Assembly (NCBI GenBank): GCA_017503945.1
Contig: JAFVSB010000200.1
Span: 1 to 7,971, forward strand
Source: Clostridia bacterium
GTDB taxonomy: Bacteria > Bacillota > Clostridia > UMGS1810
Reading direction: 5' to 3'
Length of the DNA stretch: 7,971 nucleotides
Shown: in pieces, positions 6,972-7,971 of the stretch
Position numbering within the stretch: position 1 is the first letter of the stretch
How the letters are laid out: each line of letters starts with the position of its first letter
Program-made: the position numbers and the translations under genes
The notes under the pieces: model-generated
Database searches by the model: none
Told to the model about the DNA's origin: nothing
The model's input: only the letters and a program-made list of their open reading frames with translations

Positions 6972-7274
6972 ATGATAAAGCATGTGATACTTTGGACATT
7001 AAAAGCAGAGTTTTCAAAAGAGCAAAAAGATATAATCTTAGCCGAAATGAAAGATTCTCTTGAAGGTTTAGCCGGCAAAATTCCGGGATTGTTGGACATT
7101 AGAGTATATACAAATGGTTTGCCAAGTTCCAATGCTGATGTAATGCTGGATTCGAGCTTCGAAAATGAGGAAGCTTTGAAAAATTACTCTGTGCACCCCA
7201 CACATGTTGAAGTGGCCGACACCAAAGTGAGACCTTTTACCGCTACAAGAAGCTGCTTAGATTTTGAATTGTAA
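6972..7274 (+). CDS. Stress-responsive dimeric alpha/beta barrel (Dabb) domain protein
   Basis: The 100-residue product is a single Dabb domain. This ferredoxin-like fold dimerises into a beta barrel, and members include small plant stress proteins and olivetolic acid cyclase. Support comes from the N-terminal MIKHVILWTLK (conserved His4 in the first strand), the IPGLLDIRVYTNG strand after a helix (37-49), DVMLDSSFENEEAL (56-69), and the signature Y72-x2-HPTH (75-78) before a final helix and strand. Tyr72 and His78 fall where olivetolic acid cyclase has its catalytic pair, but this motif is widespread in Dabb proteins, so no substrate can be assigned. The ATG at 6972 follows GGAGG at 8 bases; an upstream in-frame TTG at 6915 lies in the -35 box and is rejected. 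No signal peptide or membrane segment is seen, so it should be cytoplasmic. It is 21 bases upstream of a DtxR-type regulator. Confidence 0.85.
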   Translation: MIKHVILWTLKAEFSKEQKDIILAEMKDSLEGLAGKIPGLLDIRVYTNGLPSSNADVMLDSSFENEEALKNYSVHPTHVEVADTKVRPFTATRSCLDFEL

Positions 7275-7295
7275 ATTAAAACAGAGGTTTTTACT

Positions 7296-7661
7296 ATGAA
7301 AATTATGGAATCAGCTGAGAACTATCTTGAGACTATATATATTTTAAGGCAAAAAAAGGGCAATGTGAGAAGCGTTGATGTTGCAAACGAATTGTCGTTT
7401 TCGAAGCCAAGTGTGTCGGTGGCTATGAAAAAATTTCGTTCTGATGGATATGTAAATGTTGACTCAAACGGGATAATTACCCTGACAAGCAAAGGCGAAG
7501 CTATTGCAACGGCAATGTATGAGCGACACAATATCATTGCCAAAGCCCTGATGGCACTTGGTGTTGATGAAGAGAATGCATATGCAGACAGTTGTAAGAT
7601 TGAACATTATATAAGCGATGTGAGCTTTGAAAAAATAAAAAAATATGTTGAAAATCTATAA
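7296..7661 (+). CDS. DtxR/MntR-family metal-dependent transcriptional regulator
   Basis: The 121-residue product is a short metalloregulator with an N-terminal winged helix (about 5-65, with recognition helix SFSKPSVSVAMKKF at 34-47 and wing to LTSKGE) and a metal-binding dimerisation domain (about 70-121). There is no C-terminal SH3-like domain, as in MntR rather than DtxR. Aligned by eye, likely primary-site ligands are Glu12, His78, Cys100, Glu103 and His104; Cys100 matches DtxR, where MntR has Glu. Asn9 occupies the position of MntR Asp8 or DtxR Met10. DtxR's ancillary-site residues Glu83 and His98 appear replaced by Ala82 and Tyr96. Family members repress iron or manganese uptake genes when metal is bound; the metal here cannot be settled. 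The ATG at 7296 has GAGG eight bases upstream. It is co-transcribed with the Dabb gene and ends at a terminator. Confidence 0.9.
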   Translation: MKIMESAENYLETIYILRQKKGNVRSVDVANELSFSKPSVSVAMKKFRSDGYVNVDSNGIITLTSKGEAIATAMYERHNIIAKALMALGVDEENAYADSCKIEHYISDVSFEKIKKYVENL

Positions 7662-7694
7662 AAAAAAGTTCGGTTGTATAAACCGAACTTTTTT
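7662..7694. terminator. Bidirectional rho-independent terminator
   Basis: GTTCGGTT (7668-7675) pairs perfectly with AACCGAAC (7681-7688) across a 5-base GTATA loop. Six A residues to the left (7662-7667) and six T residues to the right (7689-7694) extend the stem and give a U tract in either direction. It begins right after the stop codon of the DtxR-family gene and lies 14 bases past the stop of the converging minus-strand gene, so it serves both. Confidence 0.9.
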
Positions 7695-7707
7695 GTTTGT
7701 GTAAAGA

Positions 7708-7971
7708 TTAAAACTGAACATATTTAGCCATAAGATCAGTATACTTATTTCCAAACATAAGTTGTGTAACAAAATTGAGATTAACTTTGATTTCGTCTTT
7801 GAAAATCTGTCCGCTGCCATCAAAGCAGCGGAGAGTTGCCACATTATCATTGATAGATTTAATCCAACCAAAATAATAATCGATGGCATCGTCAAATGCG
7901 CACTCAACTGTGACCGGAGTTTTAGAAAGACACAGCGATTTAAAAACACTGTTCCATGATTTGGCATCAAT
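7708..7971 (-). CDS. Hypothetical protein, C-terminal fragment (start beyond window)
   Basis: An uninterrupted minus-strand frame enters from the right edge and gives 87 residues ending in AKYVQF before TAA at 7708-7710. It has no start in the window. I judge it coding because it stops just before a shared terminator, has coding-like codon use and composition, and follows a plausible domain pattern: DAIDYYFGWIKSIN, then NVATLRCFDGSGQIF, then an NFVTQLMFGNKYTDLMAKY tail. The alternating strand pattern with a central FDGSG turn recalls small Sm- or SH3-like beta barrels in uncharacterised clostridial proteins; that is inference from memory, not a firm match. No signal peptide can be judged and no membrane segment is seen. 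The longer alternative reading frame on the same strand (7656-7970) runs through the terminator and is rejected. Confidence 0.6.
   Translation of the reverse strand: MDAKSWNSVFKSLCLSKTPVTVECAFDDAIDYYFGWIKSINDNVATLRCFDGSGQIFKDEIKVNLNFVTQLMFGNKYTDLMAKYVQF

Noticed and set aside
7656..7970. Minus-strand open frame of 104 residues at the right edge
   Set aside because: It reads through the strong terminator and overlaps the end of the DtxR-family gene; the adjacent frame ending at 7708 is a better coding candidate.

Overview
The window looks like ordinary chromosomal core sequence from a low-to-moderate GC Clostridia-type Firmicute. The evidence is strong GGAGG-type ribosome binding sites, consensus sigma-A-type promoters, a clostridial-style formate--tetrahydrofolate ligase, the MEP isoprenoid route, a long threonine synthase, and a short DtxR-family regulator of a type common in Clostridia. 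I see no mobile element, CRISPR array, rRNA or tRNA. The species cannot be named from this stretch alone.

Positions 1-6836 (minus strand) form one tightly packed apparent operon, transcribed from right to left: tyrS (tyrosyl-tRNA synthetase), thrC (threonine synthase), ispD and ispF (two MEP-pathway enzymes), fhs (formate--tetrahydrofolate ligase), tsaE and tsaB (t6A tRNA modification). tsaB runs off the left edge just before its natural end. Gaps are 24, 14, -1, -11, 15 and 4 bases, with no terminator between genes. A likely promoter lies just upstream of tyrS, with a leader of only about 44 bases and no T-box.

Positions 6758-6971 are a short AT-rich divergent intergenic region. It holds the tyrS promoter and, facing right, a near-consensus promoter with an extended -10. 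Each promoter carries a small inverted repeat.

Positions 6972-7661 (plus strand) are a two-gene unit: a 100-residue Dabb (dimeric alpha/beta barrel) protein and a 121-residue DtxR/MntR-family metal-dependent repressor without an SH3-like domain. It ends at a strong hairpin that should terminate in both directions. Converging on it from the right is the 3' end of an unrecognised minus-strand gene (87 residues visible, 7708-7971).

The large operon mixes translation (tyrS, tsaE, tsaB), threonine synthesis, isoprenoid precursor synthesis and one-carbon metabolism. One speculative common theme is that several products feed tRNA function: threonine for t6A, dimethylallyl groups for i6A, formyl groups for initiator tRNA, and tyrosine charging. 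I found no convincing undescribed system. The points most worth a second look are the unusual gene order, the Dabb-DtxR pair with its possible autoregulatory site, the likely GTG start of fhs, and the unidentified gene at the right edge.
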